Origin: JAKAWQ01 sp963745975
GTDB lineage: Bacteria; Pseudomonadota; Alphaproteobacteria; Acetobacterales; Acetobacteraceae
NCBI GenBank assembly: GCA_963745975.1
Contig: CAVUZJ010000014.1
Span: 1 to 64,000, forward strand
Length of the DNA stretch: 64,000 nucleotides
Direction: 5' to 3'
Below the pieces are notes generated by a model, which ran no database searches, had not been told where the DNA came from, and saw only the letters and a list, made by a program, of their open reading frames with translations. Numbering within the stretch: the stretch's first letter is position 1; each line of letters opens with the position of its first letter. Positions 34,503-43,213 of this stretch are shown here, one piece after another. The position numbers and the translations under genes were made by a program.

Positions 34503-35877
34503 AGGCGAACCAGGCGCCGAGGAAGAGCGTGTCGTTGTCCGAGGCGTTGCGGCCGGACCCGTCGTAATTCGTCGCGGCGCCGTCGAACTGCGAGTATAGG
34601 AAATATTGGATGAAGAATTTTGCGTTCAGCCACGGAAAGAACTTCGGCCCGCCGTTGTTGAACGGGTAGTAGTCGAGCTCCATGGAATAGCCCCGCGTGT
34701 TCGGCTTGCCGCTGTTGGTGCCGTAGAGCGTGCCGTCCGCCGAGCCCGAATTGTAGAAATAGCCGAGGACGCCGCCGATCTTCTGGTTCCACAGATACTG
34801 CACGTTGGCGTTGAAGAAATCGGCGTAGTCGGCGCTGTTGCTGACCAGCGCGCCGGTCGGCAGGTTGGGGTTGGAACTCGCGTACCAGGAATCGTTCTCG
34901 TGGGTATATGCGGCATTCACGGTAACCGCGTTGACGCCGGAGATCCACTGGTACATCGCGTCCGTGCCGACGTCGCTGATGCGGTCGGTGCCGTAGCCGG
35001 TGATCGGGCCGGCCGGGTAGGGGCTGGCGCTGAGGCCGAACACGCCGAACTCGAAGCTGTGGTTGCCGAACGTGTGGTGCAAGGCGAGCCGGCCGTAGGC
35101 CGCCACGCCCGGAATTCCGACGCCGGTGAACTGTCCGCCGTTCAGGATGTAGCTCTGGTTGTTCGAGAGCGAGCGATAGAGGTCGAACTCGCCATAGATC
35201 CAATTGGCATAGTCGAAATAACCGCCGCCGCCCCACACCGCCTGGGCGAGGCTCGCGATATAGGGCACGAAATCGCCGGTGCCGAAGCCGAGACCCGAAT
35301 CGATGAAGGGGAAGCCCCAGGCGGAGAGGGTGTTCCAGGGGTCGGCGACGGTCGGGTTGTTGTTGAGCGTCAGGCCATAGGTGAGGTCCTGGCCGAGGAT
35401 GCGCCCATGGCGGGCGAGACGGATATCGGTGTTGTCCCAGTCCCAGGTGTGGCCAATTCCGTCATAGGTGTACTGGATCAGCGCGCCGAGGCCGATCGAC
35501 CCGTCGATCGCCCCGCCATAGAAGAGCGAGGCTGCCTGGAACGCGAAATCGTTGTTCGGACCGTAGCCGGCCGCGGCGCCGCCGGGCACGCTGGTGCTGA
35601 AGTGCGTCCAGCCGAGCTGGACCGTCGCGGCGAGATTCTTCCAGCTCGGGTACTGGCCGCCCAGGACATAGCCGTTCATCTTGAAGACGCGACCGAAATC
35701 ATTGAGCTGCGGAAATCCCTCGTGGCAGGACGAGCAGGGCAGACCGGTCTGCTCGGAAAAGGCCGGCACGGCGCGCGCCGGGGCGGGAAGGACGAGCGCG
35801 GCGAGGACGAGGAACGCGGCCGCGCGCAGAAGGCGGGGCGCATCGGGGACGTAAGGAACAGGCGGACAGTGACGCAC
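34498..35877 (-). CDS. Cyc2-like fused monohaem cytochrome / outer-membrane beta-barrel
   Basis: A 459-aa exported protein. After the signal (AAAFLVLAALVLPAPARAVP) comes one haem site in FSEQTGLPCSSCHEGFPQLN, then DFGRVFKMNGYVLGG. This haem-plus-FGR-plus-GY arrangement is typical of Cyc2-type cytochrome-porins. The remaining 400 residues are Gly/Asn/aromatic-rich alternating strands (FAFQAASLFYGG, GIGHTWDWDNTDIRL, LTYGLTLNNNPTVADPWNTL), ending in ...FLGAWFAF with the C-terminal Phe of outer-membrane barrels. Cyc2 oxidises extracellular Fe(II); the donor here is unproven. First gene of the operon, behind an FNR/FixK box. Confidence 0.68.
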   Translation of the reverse strand: MRHCPPVPYVPDAPRLLRAAAFLVLAALVLPAPARAVPAFSEQTGLPCSSCHEGFPQLNDFGRVFKMNGYVLGGQYPSWKNLAATVQLGWTHFSTSVPGGAAAGYGPNNDFAFQAASLFYGGAIDGSIGLGALIQYTYDGIGHTWDWDNTDIRLARHGRILGQDLTYGLTLNNNPTVADPWNTLSAWGFPFIDSGLGFGTGDFVPYIASLAQAVWGGGGYFDYANWIYGEFDLYRSLSNNQSYILNGGQFTGVGIPGVAAYGRLALHHTFGNHSFEFGVFGLSASPYPAGPITGYGTDRISDVGTDAMYQWISGVNAVTVNAAYTHENDSWYASSNPNLPTGALVSNSADYADFFNANVQYLWNQKIGGVLGYFYNSGSADGTLYGTNSGKPNTRGYSMELDYYPFNNGGPKFFPWLNAKFFIQYFLYSQFDGAATNYDGSGRNASDNDTLFLGAWFAF

Positions 35878-35926
35878 GGGAAACGTCCTTCCGCAGTGGT
35901 TTTCCGTTAGCCAACCTAGCGATTTG

Positions 35927-35969
35927 ATTTAACTCGCGCAAGGCATGGGGCGGCATTGATCCAGATCAA
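35927..35969 (-). promoter_or_regulatory. FNR/FixK box and -10 element upstream of the cytochrome operon
   Basis: TTGATCCAGATCAA (35956-35969) is a perfect FNR/FixK palindrome (TTGAT-N4-ATCAA). On the minus strand a TTAAAT hexamer (35932-35927) lies downstream. A start site about 7 nt further, near 35920, would place the box centre at about -42, the class II position for FNR-type activators. The gene start is at 35877. This predicts activation at low oxygen. Confidence 0.7.
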
Positions 35970-36035
35970 TGACGGCACAGACGAGGTGCTCCGCGTCGGT
36001 CGGGCGCCGTGTCGTTCCAACCGCGGAAAGGCCAA

Positions 36036-36156
36036 GGGGGGCTCTGCCCCCATGCGGGTCCCCATCGCGCTTGCGCGATGGGTGCCGCTGCCGAAACGAA
36101 AGGGTTCCAAGGGCTCAGCCCTTGGCAGGGGGTCCAGGGGGACAGCGTCCCCCTGG
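36036..36156. repeat. Cluster of four strong palindromes
   Basis: Four hairpins in 120 bp: GGGGGC-TCT-GCCCCC (36036-36050); CCCATCGCGC and GCGCGATGGG around TT (36061-36082); CCAAGGGCT with AGCCCTTGG around C (36107-36125); CCAGGGGGAC and GTCCCCCTGG around AGC (36134-36156). The last two lie inside the 3' end of the SulP gene. The same GGGGGCTCTGCCCCC core occurs at 60611 and, degenerate, at 20419. Confidence 0.75.
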
Positions 36157-37827
36157 TCTTCCTGCGGGGCGGAGTGCGCGGACGGCTTCCTCGGTGGAGT
36201 GGAACACGCGGGTTTGGCCGATGGTGTCGAGGAGGCCGGTGAGTGCGGCCGAGCGTTGGGCTTCTCTCGCGCCGAGGCGGGCGAGGGCGATCTCAATGCC
36301 GCGCTGGCGGAGCGCGGAGATGGCGGTGCTCAGGATCGTTGCGCCCGTATAGTCGATCGAATCGACTCCGCTTGCGTCGATGATGACGAGGCGGACCGGA
36401 GGATCTTTTGATGCGATGGCTGTTTCGAGCCGCTTGCGGATATAGTGGACGTTGGTGAAGTTGATCGGCGCGGCCGGCGCGAAGACGAGGATGCCGGGCT
36501 CATGCTCGCCTTTGTCGATGGCGGTTGGCGCCCACCAGATTGTCGTTCCCGGGATCCGTTCGAGTTCGGTGCAGGCCGGGCGCGCGACGGCGTAGATGCT
36601 GTGGAGCAGGGAGAGCACGACCGAGAGGCCGACGCCCATTTCGATCGGCAGGGCGATGACGAGGCCGGCGCTCGCGGCGACAAGCAAGATTTCCGGGCCG
36701 CCGCCGCGGGCGATGGCGATCATTTGCTTGAGGCGGAAGATGCGGCAGGCGATGAAGACCAGGATCGCCGACAGCGCGGCGACCGGCACGTAGGCGAAGG
36801 CTCGCGCGGCGGCGAAGGCGAGCGCCATCATCGCAGCGGCGGCGAGCAGGGAGACCACCTGCGAGCGGCCGCCGGCGGCGGCGACCACGGCGGTGCTTGG
36901 CGGGCTTGCGTCCACAGCGAAGGCGCCGAGCAGGGCGGCGAGGATGTTCGAGGCACCGACGCCGCCGAAGTCGCGGCCTACTGATTCTTCTTCGCCTTGT
37001 GCGGGGAAGCTTCGCGTGACGGCCGCGGTTTGCATCATGCAGACGAAGGCGACGGTGAGGGCGAGCGGGAGCAGTGCGACGAAGTCCCCGAGGCTGACCC
37101 GCCCGAGCGTGATGTGCGGCACCGGCGGGGCGAGCGGGCCGAGGACCGCGACGCCGCGATGCTGGAGCCCGAAGGCCCAGACGGCGAGGCCGGCGGCGAC
37201 GAGGCCCACGAGCGCGCCGGGGACGCGAGCATTAGGGCGCTGGCCGAGGAGGGTGGCGGCGAGCACGCCGAGCCCAATCGCGGCGGTGGGTGGGCTGGCT
37301 TCGGGGAGGTGGCGGACGAGGCTGGCGAGGCGGACGACGACGTGTCCGCTGCCGGCGGCGATGCCGAGCATCCCCGGGAGCTGGCCGGCGAGGATCTGCA
37401 CGGCGATGCCAGCGAGGAAGCCGACGGTGACGGGGATCGAGAGGAGATCGGCGATCCAGCCTGCGCGGGCGGCGCTGACGGCGGCGAGGATCACGCCCAC
37501 GAGGAGGGCGAGCAGGGCGGCGAGTGCGGCGTAGCGGCCGGGGTCGGCGCCGGCGAGGGCGGCGAGCGCGCCGGCGAAGATGGGTGCGATCGTCGAGTCC
37601 GCGGCGATGGAGGCGAAGCGGTGCCAGCCGAAGGCTGCGAAGCCGATCGCGCCGGCGGCAAAGGCGAGGAGGCCGGTCTCGGGCGGCATGCCGGCGAGCC
37701 GCGCGGTCGCGAGCTGGCCGGGGAGCGCGATGGCGAGCAGCATCACGCCGGCGGCGATGTCGCGCGGCAGGAAGGCGAGCCGGTAGGAGCGGAGCGAGTG
37801 GAAGAGGTGCGCGCCGCCGTCAGCCAT
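36115..37827 (-). CDS. SulP-family anion transporter with C-terminal STAS domain
   Basis: A 570-aa protein. Ten or more hydrophobic segments start with YRLAFLPRDIAAGVMLLAIA and LPGQLATARLAGMPPETGLL, the SulP entry motif. A cytoplasmic STAS domain follows (ILVFAPAAPINFTNVHYIRK and VRLVIIDASGVDSIDYTGAT). The last 15 or so residues (GRPGGRCPPGPPAKG) are encoded by a palindromic repeat and are probably not native. The substrate may be sulfate, bicarbonate or dicarboxylate. The start overlaps the upstream PPK2 gene end by eight bases. Confidence 0.85.
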   Translation of the reverse strand: MADGGAHLFHSLRSYRLAFLPRDIAAGVMLLAIALPGQLATARLAGMPPETGLLAFAAGAIGFAAFGWHRFASIAADSTIAPIFAGALAALAGADPGRYAALAALLALLVGVILAAVSAARAGWIADLLSIPVTVGFLAGIAVQILAGQLPGMLGIAAGSGHVVVRLASLVRHLPEASPPTAAIGLGVLAATLLGQRPNARVPGALVGLVAAGLAVWAFGLQHRGVAVLGPLAPPVPHITLGRVSLGDFVALLPLALTVAFVCMMQTAAVTRSFPAQGEEESVGRDFGGVGASNILAALLGAFAVDASPPSTAVVAAAGGRSQVVSLLAAAAMMALAFAAARAFAYVPVAALSAILVFIACRIFRLKQMIAIARGGGPEILLVAASAGLVIALPIEMGVGLSVVLSLLHSIYAVARPACTELERIPGTTIWWAPTAIDKGEHEPGILVFAPAAPINFTNVHYIRKRLETAIASKDPPVRLVIIDASGVDSIDYTGATILSTAISALRQRGIEIALARLGAREAQRSAALTGLLDTIGQTRVFHSTEEAVRALRPAGRPGGRCPPGPPAKG

Positions 37828-38674
37828 TGCCGTGACCGGACTTCTCCTCCTTCACGGCCGCGTGGTAGTCGCGCCTTATCTTGGCGAGATCGACCGTGGG
37901 CTTGGGGTAGCTCATCTTGAGCTCCTCCATCGCAGCGGCGACGATCCCCGAGACCGCGAGGTTGCGGAACCATTTGTGGTTCGCCGGCACGACGTACCAG
38001 GGCGCGTGGGCGACGCTGGTGCGGACGAGGGCCTCCTCGAAGGCGGCCCTATAGGCGTCCCAGTGTTCGCGCTCGGCGTAGTCGGCTTCGCTGATCTTCC
38101 AGTTGCGCGCGGGGTCCTCGAGCCGCTCGGCGAAGCGGGCGAGCTGCTCCTCCTTGCTGATGTGGAGGAAGAATTTGAGGATGGCCGTTCCGTTTTCGGC
38201 GAGCAACGCCTCGAAGGCGCGGATCTCCGCGTAGCGTGCTTCCCAGGTGGGCTTGTCGATCAGCCCGTGCACGCGGGTGACCAGCACGTCCTCGTAGTGC
38301 GAGCGGTTGAAGATGGCGATCTCGCCCTTGGCCGGCACGTGCGGGTGGATGCGCCAGAGGAAGTCGTGGGCGAGCTCGGCGGGCGTCGGCTGCTTGAAGC
38401 CGGTGACGGTCGCACCTTGCGGGTTGAGCGCGCTGAAAACGTGGTTGACCGTGCCGTCCTTGCCGCCGGCGTCCATCGCCTGGAGGACGATCAGCACCGA
38501 GCGCTTCTTTTCGGCGTAGAGGAGGGATTGGAGCGCGGCGAGCTTGCCGCGGTAGAGCTCCGTCTCCCCTTTAGCGGCGTCCTCCGTCTCGTGATGGGCC
38601 TTGAACGACGGATCGATGTCGCGAAGGCTGAGCGCGGCGCCAACGGTCACCCGGAATTTTTCCCGGTAGTCCAA
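37820..38674 (-). CDS. ppk2: Polyphosphate kinase 2 family protein
   Basis: A 284-aa PPK2. Walker A-like VLIVLQAMDAGGKDGTVNHV, then GFKQPTPAELAHDFLWRIHP, FNRSHYEDVLVTRVHG and the lid/Walker B-like ILKFFLHISKEEQLARFAER. These are the hallmark PPK2 motifs and the single-domain length is normal. PPK2 enzymes phosphorylate nucleoside mono- or diphosphates with polyphosphate. It is cotranscribed with the SulP transporter. Confidence 0.9.
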   Translation of the reverse strand: MDYREKFRVTVGAALSLRDIDPSFKAHHETEDAAKGETELYRGKLAALQSLLYAEKKRSVLIVLQAMDAGGKDGTVNHVFSALNPQGATVTGFKQPTPAELAHDFLWRIHPHVPAKGEIAIFNRSHYEDVLVTRVHGLIDKPTWEARYAEIRAFEALLAENGTAILKFFLHISKEEQLARFAERLEDPARNWKISEADYAEREHWDAYRAAFEEALVRTSVAHAPWYVVPANHKWFRNLAVSGIVAAAMEELKMSYPKPTVDLAKIRRDYHAAVKEEKSGHGNG

Positions 38675-38753
38675 CTCTTCCTCCCGCCTCCTTTTGTCCC
38701 CCTATCTCAGGGGAACCGGCGGCGAAAGGCCAGGGGCGGCTTGGCTCCCGAGC

Positions 38754-39428
38754 TTAGCGGAGGCTGTGGTCGGGCGCGTCGAGCTGGAGGCCGTCGGAGA
38801 CCAGCGCCGAGCCGCCCGGGGCGGCGTAGGGCGCCGGGGCTTCCGCGACCTCGACGGTGGCGGCTTGCGTGCCGGGCAGGCCGGAGATGCCGGCCTCCCG
38901 GAGGTCGGCCGGGCTCATCGGCGGGAGCGGCAGGTTGCGCGCCACCACAGTCGGGCCGGCGCCGGGAGGCGCGCGGTAGATGAAGCCGTAGGTCGGGTAT
39001 TCGGAGCCGAAATGGCCGCCGCCGATGCTGACGCGGACTTCCGTCCAATCATTGTCGGGCGAGACGTCGACGACGGGGACGCCGAGGCGGATCACGCCGG
39101 CCGGCATCCAGTTCGCCTGATCGACCAGGATCTCGCGGGCGTTGATGACCCGGCTGACGACGGCGACGTGGCCGAGCGGCATGCTGCGGATGGCGCGGAA
39201 ATCGAGCACGGCGCCGGGCTCGGGGGTTTGGCCACGGGCGTAGCGGCCGGCGGCGTTGTACCACCACTGCCAGGCGTTGCCCTCGATCAGGATGCCGCTT
39301 CTCTGCTGCGCGTAGGGCACGCAGGAGACGAACCAATAGGCGTGGGCCGGGCGTGCGGGGAGGAAGGTGGCGAGGGGAAGGGAGAGGAGGGAGGCGAGAA
39401 GCAGACGTGTAGATCCTGACCGCCGCAT
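38754..39428 (-). CDS. Exported CHAP-domain cell-wall hydrolase
   Basis: A 224-aa protein with signal peptide (LLLASLLSLPLATFLPARPA, cleavage near AHA). The CHAP cysteine peptidase/amidase domain has C36 in YWFVSCVPYAQQRSGI and H87 in RSMPLGHVAVVSRV. WQWWYNAAGRYARGQTPEPG is the usual spacer. The C-terminal 80 residues are Pro/Ala-rich. It probably cleaves peptidoglycan cross-bridges or stem peptides in the periplasm. Confidence 0.85.
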   Translation of the reverse strand: MRRSGSTRLLLASLLSLPLATFLPARPAHAYWFVSCVPYAQQRSGILIEGNAWQWWYNAAGRYARGQTPEPGAVLDFRAIRSMPLGHVAVVSRVINAREILVDQANWMPAGVIRLGVPVVDVSPDNDWTEVRVSIGGGHFGSEYPTYGFIYRAPPGAGPTVVARNLPLPPMSPADLREAGISGLPGTQAATVEVAEAPAPYAAPGGSALVSDGLQLDAPDHSLR

Positions 39429-39594
39429 CCTCGATCACCCCCTTGTTACGAATCCTGCGCTTCTGTAACAACAGGGCTGCGTTACACGCAAATCACATCG
39501 TGCCGGAAACCGGGACAGGGGCGCAATTTTGCAATCGGCGCCTGTGGATAGTCGTCCAGTTTGTGACTGAAATCCTAAGTAACAAGTCGTGAGG

Positions 39595-39945
39595 TCACTT
39601 GCAGGCGGTGACCATGATCTCCACGAGGTGGCGGGGATCGGCCATGTTGGCCTGGACGCAGGCGCGCGCGGGCGCGCCGCCGGTCGGGAGCCAGGCGGTC
39701 CAGAGCTCGTTCATGGCGTCGCGGTCGCGGATGTCCTTGAGCCAGATCTGGGCCTGCAGAAGGCGGGTCTTGTCGGTGCCGTGGACCTCCAGCAGGCGGT
39801 CGATCTCATCGAGGACCTCTTTGGTCTGGCCCTTGATGTCGAGCGAGAGATTGCGCGCGGTGGTGCCCGACAAATAGACGAATCCATGAAACTCGACCGC
39901 GGGGGAAAGGACCTTGTTCGATTCGGTGCGGTCGATCTTGGCCAT
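39595..39945 (-). CDS. RidA (YjgF/YER057c/UK114) family protein
   Basis: A 116-aa RidA-like protein: DIKGQTKEVLDEIDRLLEVH, AQIWLKDIRDRDAMNELWTA, and PARACVQANMADPRHLVEIM. The latter keeps the active-site Arg and C-terminal Glu of enamine/imine deaminases. It is therefore likely to hydrolyse reactive 2-aminoacrylate-type intermediates. Monocistronic; the 166 bp upstream of its end hold no other gene. Confidence 0.88.
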   Translation of the reverse strand: MAKIDRTESNKVLSPAVEFHGFVYLSGTTARNLSLDIKGQTKEVLDEIDRLLEVHGTDKTRLLQAQIWLKDIRDRDAMNELWTAWLPTGGAPARACVQANMADPRHLVEIMVTACK

Positions 39946-40041
39946 GGCACGCCTTCTTCGCTCTCAGGGACGGCCAAGCTTCTAGGGCGCGTCGCGGGGG
40001 CGGGCAAGCCGCGTGGGCGAGCCGGGCAAGGGTGAAGGCGC

Positions 40042-40401
40042 TCAGGGCGCGGGCGGCGGCAGGGGCGGTAGTGGCGGCGGCGGGGCGGAACCGTTCGGGG
40101 CGATCGGGGCGGGGCCGCTCGCGCCGCGGAGGCAATCCTGGACCATCTGCTGGTGAGTGTATTGATCGGCGAGGCTCTGCACCTGTGCGGCCTGCGGGGC
40201 AGTCGTCGCGTAGGGCGTGAGGCTGGTGTCGGGCTGGTACAGGCTGGAGCGGTTCTGGATGAGGAATTGCTGCTCCGCCTGGGCCTGGCAGGCCGCCATC
40301 GCCGACTGCTGCTGGGGCGTTGGGGGAGCGGACGGGGTGCAGCCGGCGAGCAGGCAGGCCGCCAGGATGGGAAGAAGCGGGAGAAGCGGCGGCGGGTTCA
40401 T
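40042..40401 (-). CDS. Small putative lipoprotein
   Basis: A 119-aa protein. PLLPILAACLLAGCTPSAPP is a lipoprotein signal with lipobox LAGC. The mature part has two further Cys (MAACQAQAEQQFLIQNRSSL and VQDCLRGASG) and a Pro-rich tail (PPPPLPPLPPPAP) that could span the cell wall. No family recognised. Confidence 0.6.
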   Translation of the reverse strand: MNPPPLLPLLPILAACLLAGCTPSAPPTPQQQSAMAACQAQAEQQFLIQNRSSLYQPDTSLTPYATTAPQAAQVQSLADQYTHQQMVQDCLRGASGPAPIAPNGSAPPPPLPPLPPPAP

Positions 40402-40458
40402 GAGTGGCAGGATGAACGTTCGCCGGGGGTTGCGCCAGATCCCACCCGGCGCGCCGGA

Positions 40459-42231
40459 TCAGCTCTGCTCGCGATCTGCCTCGAGGAGGACGGCGAGCTC
40501 CTCGGCCGCCTGCTGCGTCGTCTGGATGAGCTGGCGCTCGTCCATGTAGATCGCCTGGGTCTCGGCGAGCAGGCGCTCGTCGTACTCGGCGAAGATCTCG
40601 ATCGTGCGCCTGGCGTCGGCGGTGGGGACGTCGAGCTCCTCGAGCGCCATCTCGGCCAACTTGAGGCTCGAGAAGAAGGTCTCGCGGACCAGCCGCGCCA
40701 CGCCGCGATCCTTGAGCACATGCGCGGTCTGCCGGTCGCGGGCGCGGGCGAGGATGACGAGGTGGGGGAAGTCCTGCGTCGCCGTCTCGACGATCCTGAG
40801 CGTCTCCTCGACCTCGTCGGGCACGACGACGATCACCCGCGCGGTCTCGGCGCCGGCGGCGCGCAGCACGTCCGGCCGCGCCGGGTCGCCGAAATAGACC
40901 TTGCCGCCGAAGCGGCGGACGACGGCGATCTGGGCGGGGCTGCGGTCGAGTGCCGTGAAGGCAATCCGGCGCGTGGCGAGGATGCGGCCGACGATCTGGC
41001 CCATCCGCCCGAAGCCGCAGATGAGGACCGGCGGATCCGACTGCGGGATCTTGTCGGGCGGCTGCTGCTTCTCCCGCTCGAAGCGGGGCATCAGGAAGCG
41101 CTCGGAGGCGGCGAAGAGGAGCGGCGTCGCCGCCATCGAGAGGCCGACCGCGAGCGTGGCGAGGGCGGCGACGGAGTGCGAGAGGGCGCCGAAGGAGGCG
41201 GCGGCGGCGAAATAGACGAAGGTGAGCTCGCTGCCTTGGGCGAGGGAGAGTGCGAAGCGGAGCGCGCTTGGTGCTGCGTCGCGCCGGCGGAAGCCGACGG
41301 CGAAAGCAACCGCGGCCTTGACGGCGATGAGGCCGATGACGGCGGCCGCGACCTCCAAGGGATGGGACCGGACGAGGCCGAGATCGGCGGACATGCCGAC
41401 CGAGAGGAAGAAGAAGCCGAGCAGCAGGCCCTGGAAGGGCTCGATGTCCGCCTGGAGCTCGTGGCGGTAGTCGGAATCGGAGAGCAGCACGCCGGCGGCG
41501 AAGGCGCCGAGCGAGGGCGAGAGGCCGGCGGCCTCGGCGATGGCGGCGGCGCCGAGGACGACGAGGAGGGCGGTCGCGGTAAAAAGCTCTGGCGTGCGCG
41601 CGCCGCCGACGGCGGCGAAGGCGGGCTGGAGGAGGAAGCGCCCGCCGAACAGGATGACGGCGATGGCGGCGAGCGTCTGCCCGGCCGCGAGCCAGGGGAG
41701 GTGGGTGGGAAGATGAGTGGGCAGATGGCCGGGCGCGAGCAGCGGCAGGAGCGCGACCAGGGGGATGAAGGCGATGTCCTGGAAGAGCAGGACGGCGAAG
41801 GCGTCCCGCCCGGGCGGCGAGGCGAGAACGCCGCGCTCGCGCAGCATGGGCAGCACGATTGCGGTCGAGGAGAGGGCGAGGCCGGTGCCGAGGATCAGGC
41901 TGTCGCGCCAGGGGAGGCCGGCGAGGACGCCGATGACGGCGATGACGGCGGCGGTGGGGACCAGCTGGCCGGGGCCGAGGCCGAGCAGCGCCTTGCGCAT
42001 CAGCCAGAGCCGGTGCGGGCGGAGCTCGAGCCCGATCAGGAAGAGCAGCATGATGATGCCGAGGGCCGAGACGGCGGCGATCTGGCCGACATCGCTGACG
42101 AGGCCGAGCCCGGCGGGGCCGATGGCCGCGCCGGCGAGCAGGTAGCCGAGGATGCTGCCGAGGCCGAGCCGCCGCGTGGCGGTGACGGCGATGGCGATCG
42201 CACCGAGCAGGACGACGAGGGCTAAGAGCAC
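40459..42231 (-). CDS. Kef-type K+/H+ (CPA2) antiporter with RCK/TrkA-N domain
   Basis: A 590-aa protein. About twelve membrane helices (LGSILGYLLAGAAIGPAGLG and LGTGLALSSTAIVLPMLRER are the CPA2 signature segments). The cytoplasmic TrkA-N domain begins PVLICGFGRMGQIVGRILAT with a Rossmann GxGxxG and LDRSPAQIAVVRRFGGKVYF. No C-terminal TrkA-C domain is obvious; a helical tail ends the protein. KefB/C systems are gated by glutathione adducts; such gating is not shown here. Confidence 0.88.
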   Translation of the reverse strand: MLLALVVLLGAIAIAVTATRRLGLGSILGYLLAGAAIGPAGLGLVSDVGQIAAVSALGIIMLLFLIGLELRPHRLWLMRKALLGLGPGQLVPTAAVIAVIGVLAGLPWRDSLILGTGLALSSTAIVLPMLRERGVLASPPGRDAFAVLLFQDIAFIPLVALLPLLAPGHLPTHLPTHLPWLAAGQTLAAIAVILFGGRFLLQPAFAAVGGARTPELFTATALLVVLGAAAIAEAAGLSPSLGAFAAGVLLSDSDYRHELQADIEPFQGLLLGFFFLSVGMSADLGLVRSHPLEVAAAVIGLIAVKAAVAFAVGFRRRDAAPSALRFALSLAQGSELTFVYFAAAASFGALSHSVAALATLAVGLSMAATPLLFAASERFLMPRFEREKQQPPDKIPQSDPPVLICGFGRMGQIVGRILATRRIAFTALDRSPAQIAVVRRFGGKVYFGDPARPDVLRAAGAETARVIVVVPDEVEETLRIVETATQDFPHLVILARARDRQTAHVLKDRGVARLVRETFFSSLKLAEMALEELDVPTADARRTIEIFAEYDERLLAETQAIYMDERQLIQTTQQAAEELAVLLEADREQS

Positions 42232-42262
42232 CTCACCCGTTTAGCATGCCCCGCGTGTATGC

Positions 42263-43213
42263 TCAGTCCTTCAACGACGCTCCCAGCGCATCGAGGAGCT
42301 GGCCGGTGCCGTGCTCGCGGGAGCCTGCATCGTCGTAGCCGTCGAGGAAGGCGCCCTGCTCGGTCACCGCCAGCACGGTCTTGCCGCCCTCTTCCTTGAG
42401 CTCCATCGTCGCCAGCGACACCGAGATCTTCCTCTCGCCGAGGTGCATCTCGTAGCTGTAGATCAGCCGTTCGTTCGGAGTAACGTCGTGATAGAGCGCG
42501 TCGAAGGTCGAGACCACGCCGCTCTCCCAGCTTCCCTTAAGACGCTCGCGCCCGCCGGCCCGCACGTCCATGTGCCGCTCGAGCAATTCCCAGCGTCCGG
42601 GCGGGCCTGTGAACCATCTCTCCTTGGCGGCTTCGTCGGTCAGGGCCCTCCATACGCGCGCGAGCGGCGCGTCATAGCCACGCTCCAGACGGAAGGTGGC
42701 GTGCACCACCGACCGGCCGCCAACCTCCAGGCGCGCGAGCTCCTGCTCCAGCTTGTCGAGCGTGGTGCGCCACCCCTCCGGCGCGCCCGCCACCATCCAC
42801 GCCATTGCCGGATCGATCAGCGTGTAGCGCTGAACGAGATCCATCCGCGTCCCGCCAGGCGCGTCGGAGAGATCGACCTCGGTGTAAGCGCGGAACAGAG
42901 GCGTGCCGGTACCGTCGGCAACCTCAATGTCGATCACCAGCCTCCGGTCCGGCACGACCTCGACGAAGGTGCCGCGCAGCCAATGCTCCTCGCCGGCGGG
43001 CGAGCGCATCTTGAGCTCGAAGGGACCGCCGGTCCGCATCTCCACCCTGGCTTCCGGGACGGAGAAGCTCTCCGGGCTGAACCAGCGCTTCACGTGCTCG
43101 GCCGTGCTCCAGGCCCGGAACACCGCCTCGCGCCGCGCGTGGAAGAGGCGGGACAGCCTGAGCGGCTCCTGCTCCGCACCCGGTTTCGCCTCAATCGCCG
43201 GAGCCATGCCCAT
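42263..43213 (-). CDS. Two-domain SRPBCC (AHSA1-type) protein
   Basis: A 316-aa fusion of two AHSA1/START-like domains. The first begins LRLSRLFHARREAVFRAWST and contains WFSPESFSVPEARVEMRTGG. The second begins FRLERGYDAPLARVWRALTD and has AAKERWFTGPPGRWELLERH. Single-domain relatives are common; the tandem fusion is less so. Its start overlaps the stop of the ArsR gene by about 23 bp, the standard ArsR-SRPBCC pairing. The ligand is unknown. ATG 43207 is an alternative start. Confidence 0.85.
   Translation of the reverse strand: MGMAPAIEAKPGAEQEPLRLSRLFHARREAVFRAWSTAEHVKRWFSPESFSVPEARVEMRTGGPFELKMRSPAGEEHWLRGTFVEVVPDRRLVIDIEVADGTGTPLFRAYTEVDLSDAPGGTRMDLVQRYTLIDPAMAWMVAGAPEGWRTTLDKLEQELARLEVGGRSVVHATFRLERGYDAPLARVWRALTDEAAKERWFTGPPGRWELLERHMDVRAGGRERLKGSWESGVVSTFDALYHDVTPNERLIYSYEMHLGERKISVSLATMELKEEGGKTVLAVTEQGAFLDGYDDAGSREHGTGQLLDALGASLKD

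Noticed and set aside
40153..42225. 690-codon plus-strand frame opposite the Kef antiporter
   Set aside because: Glu/Gly/Arg-rich shadow of a clear membrane transporter on the minus strand.
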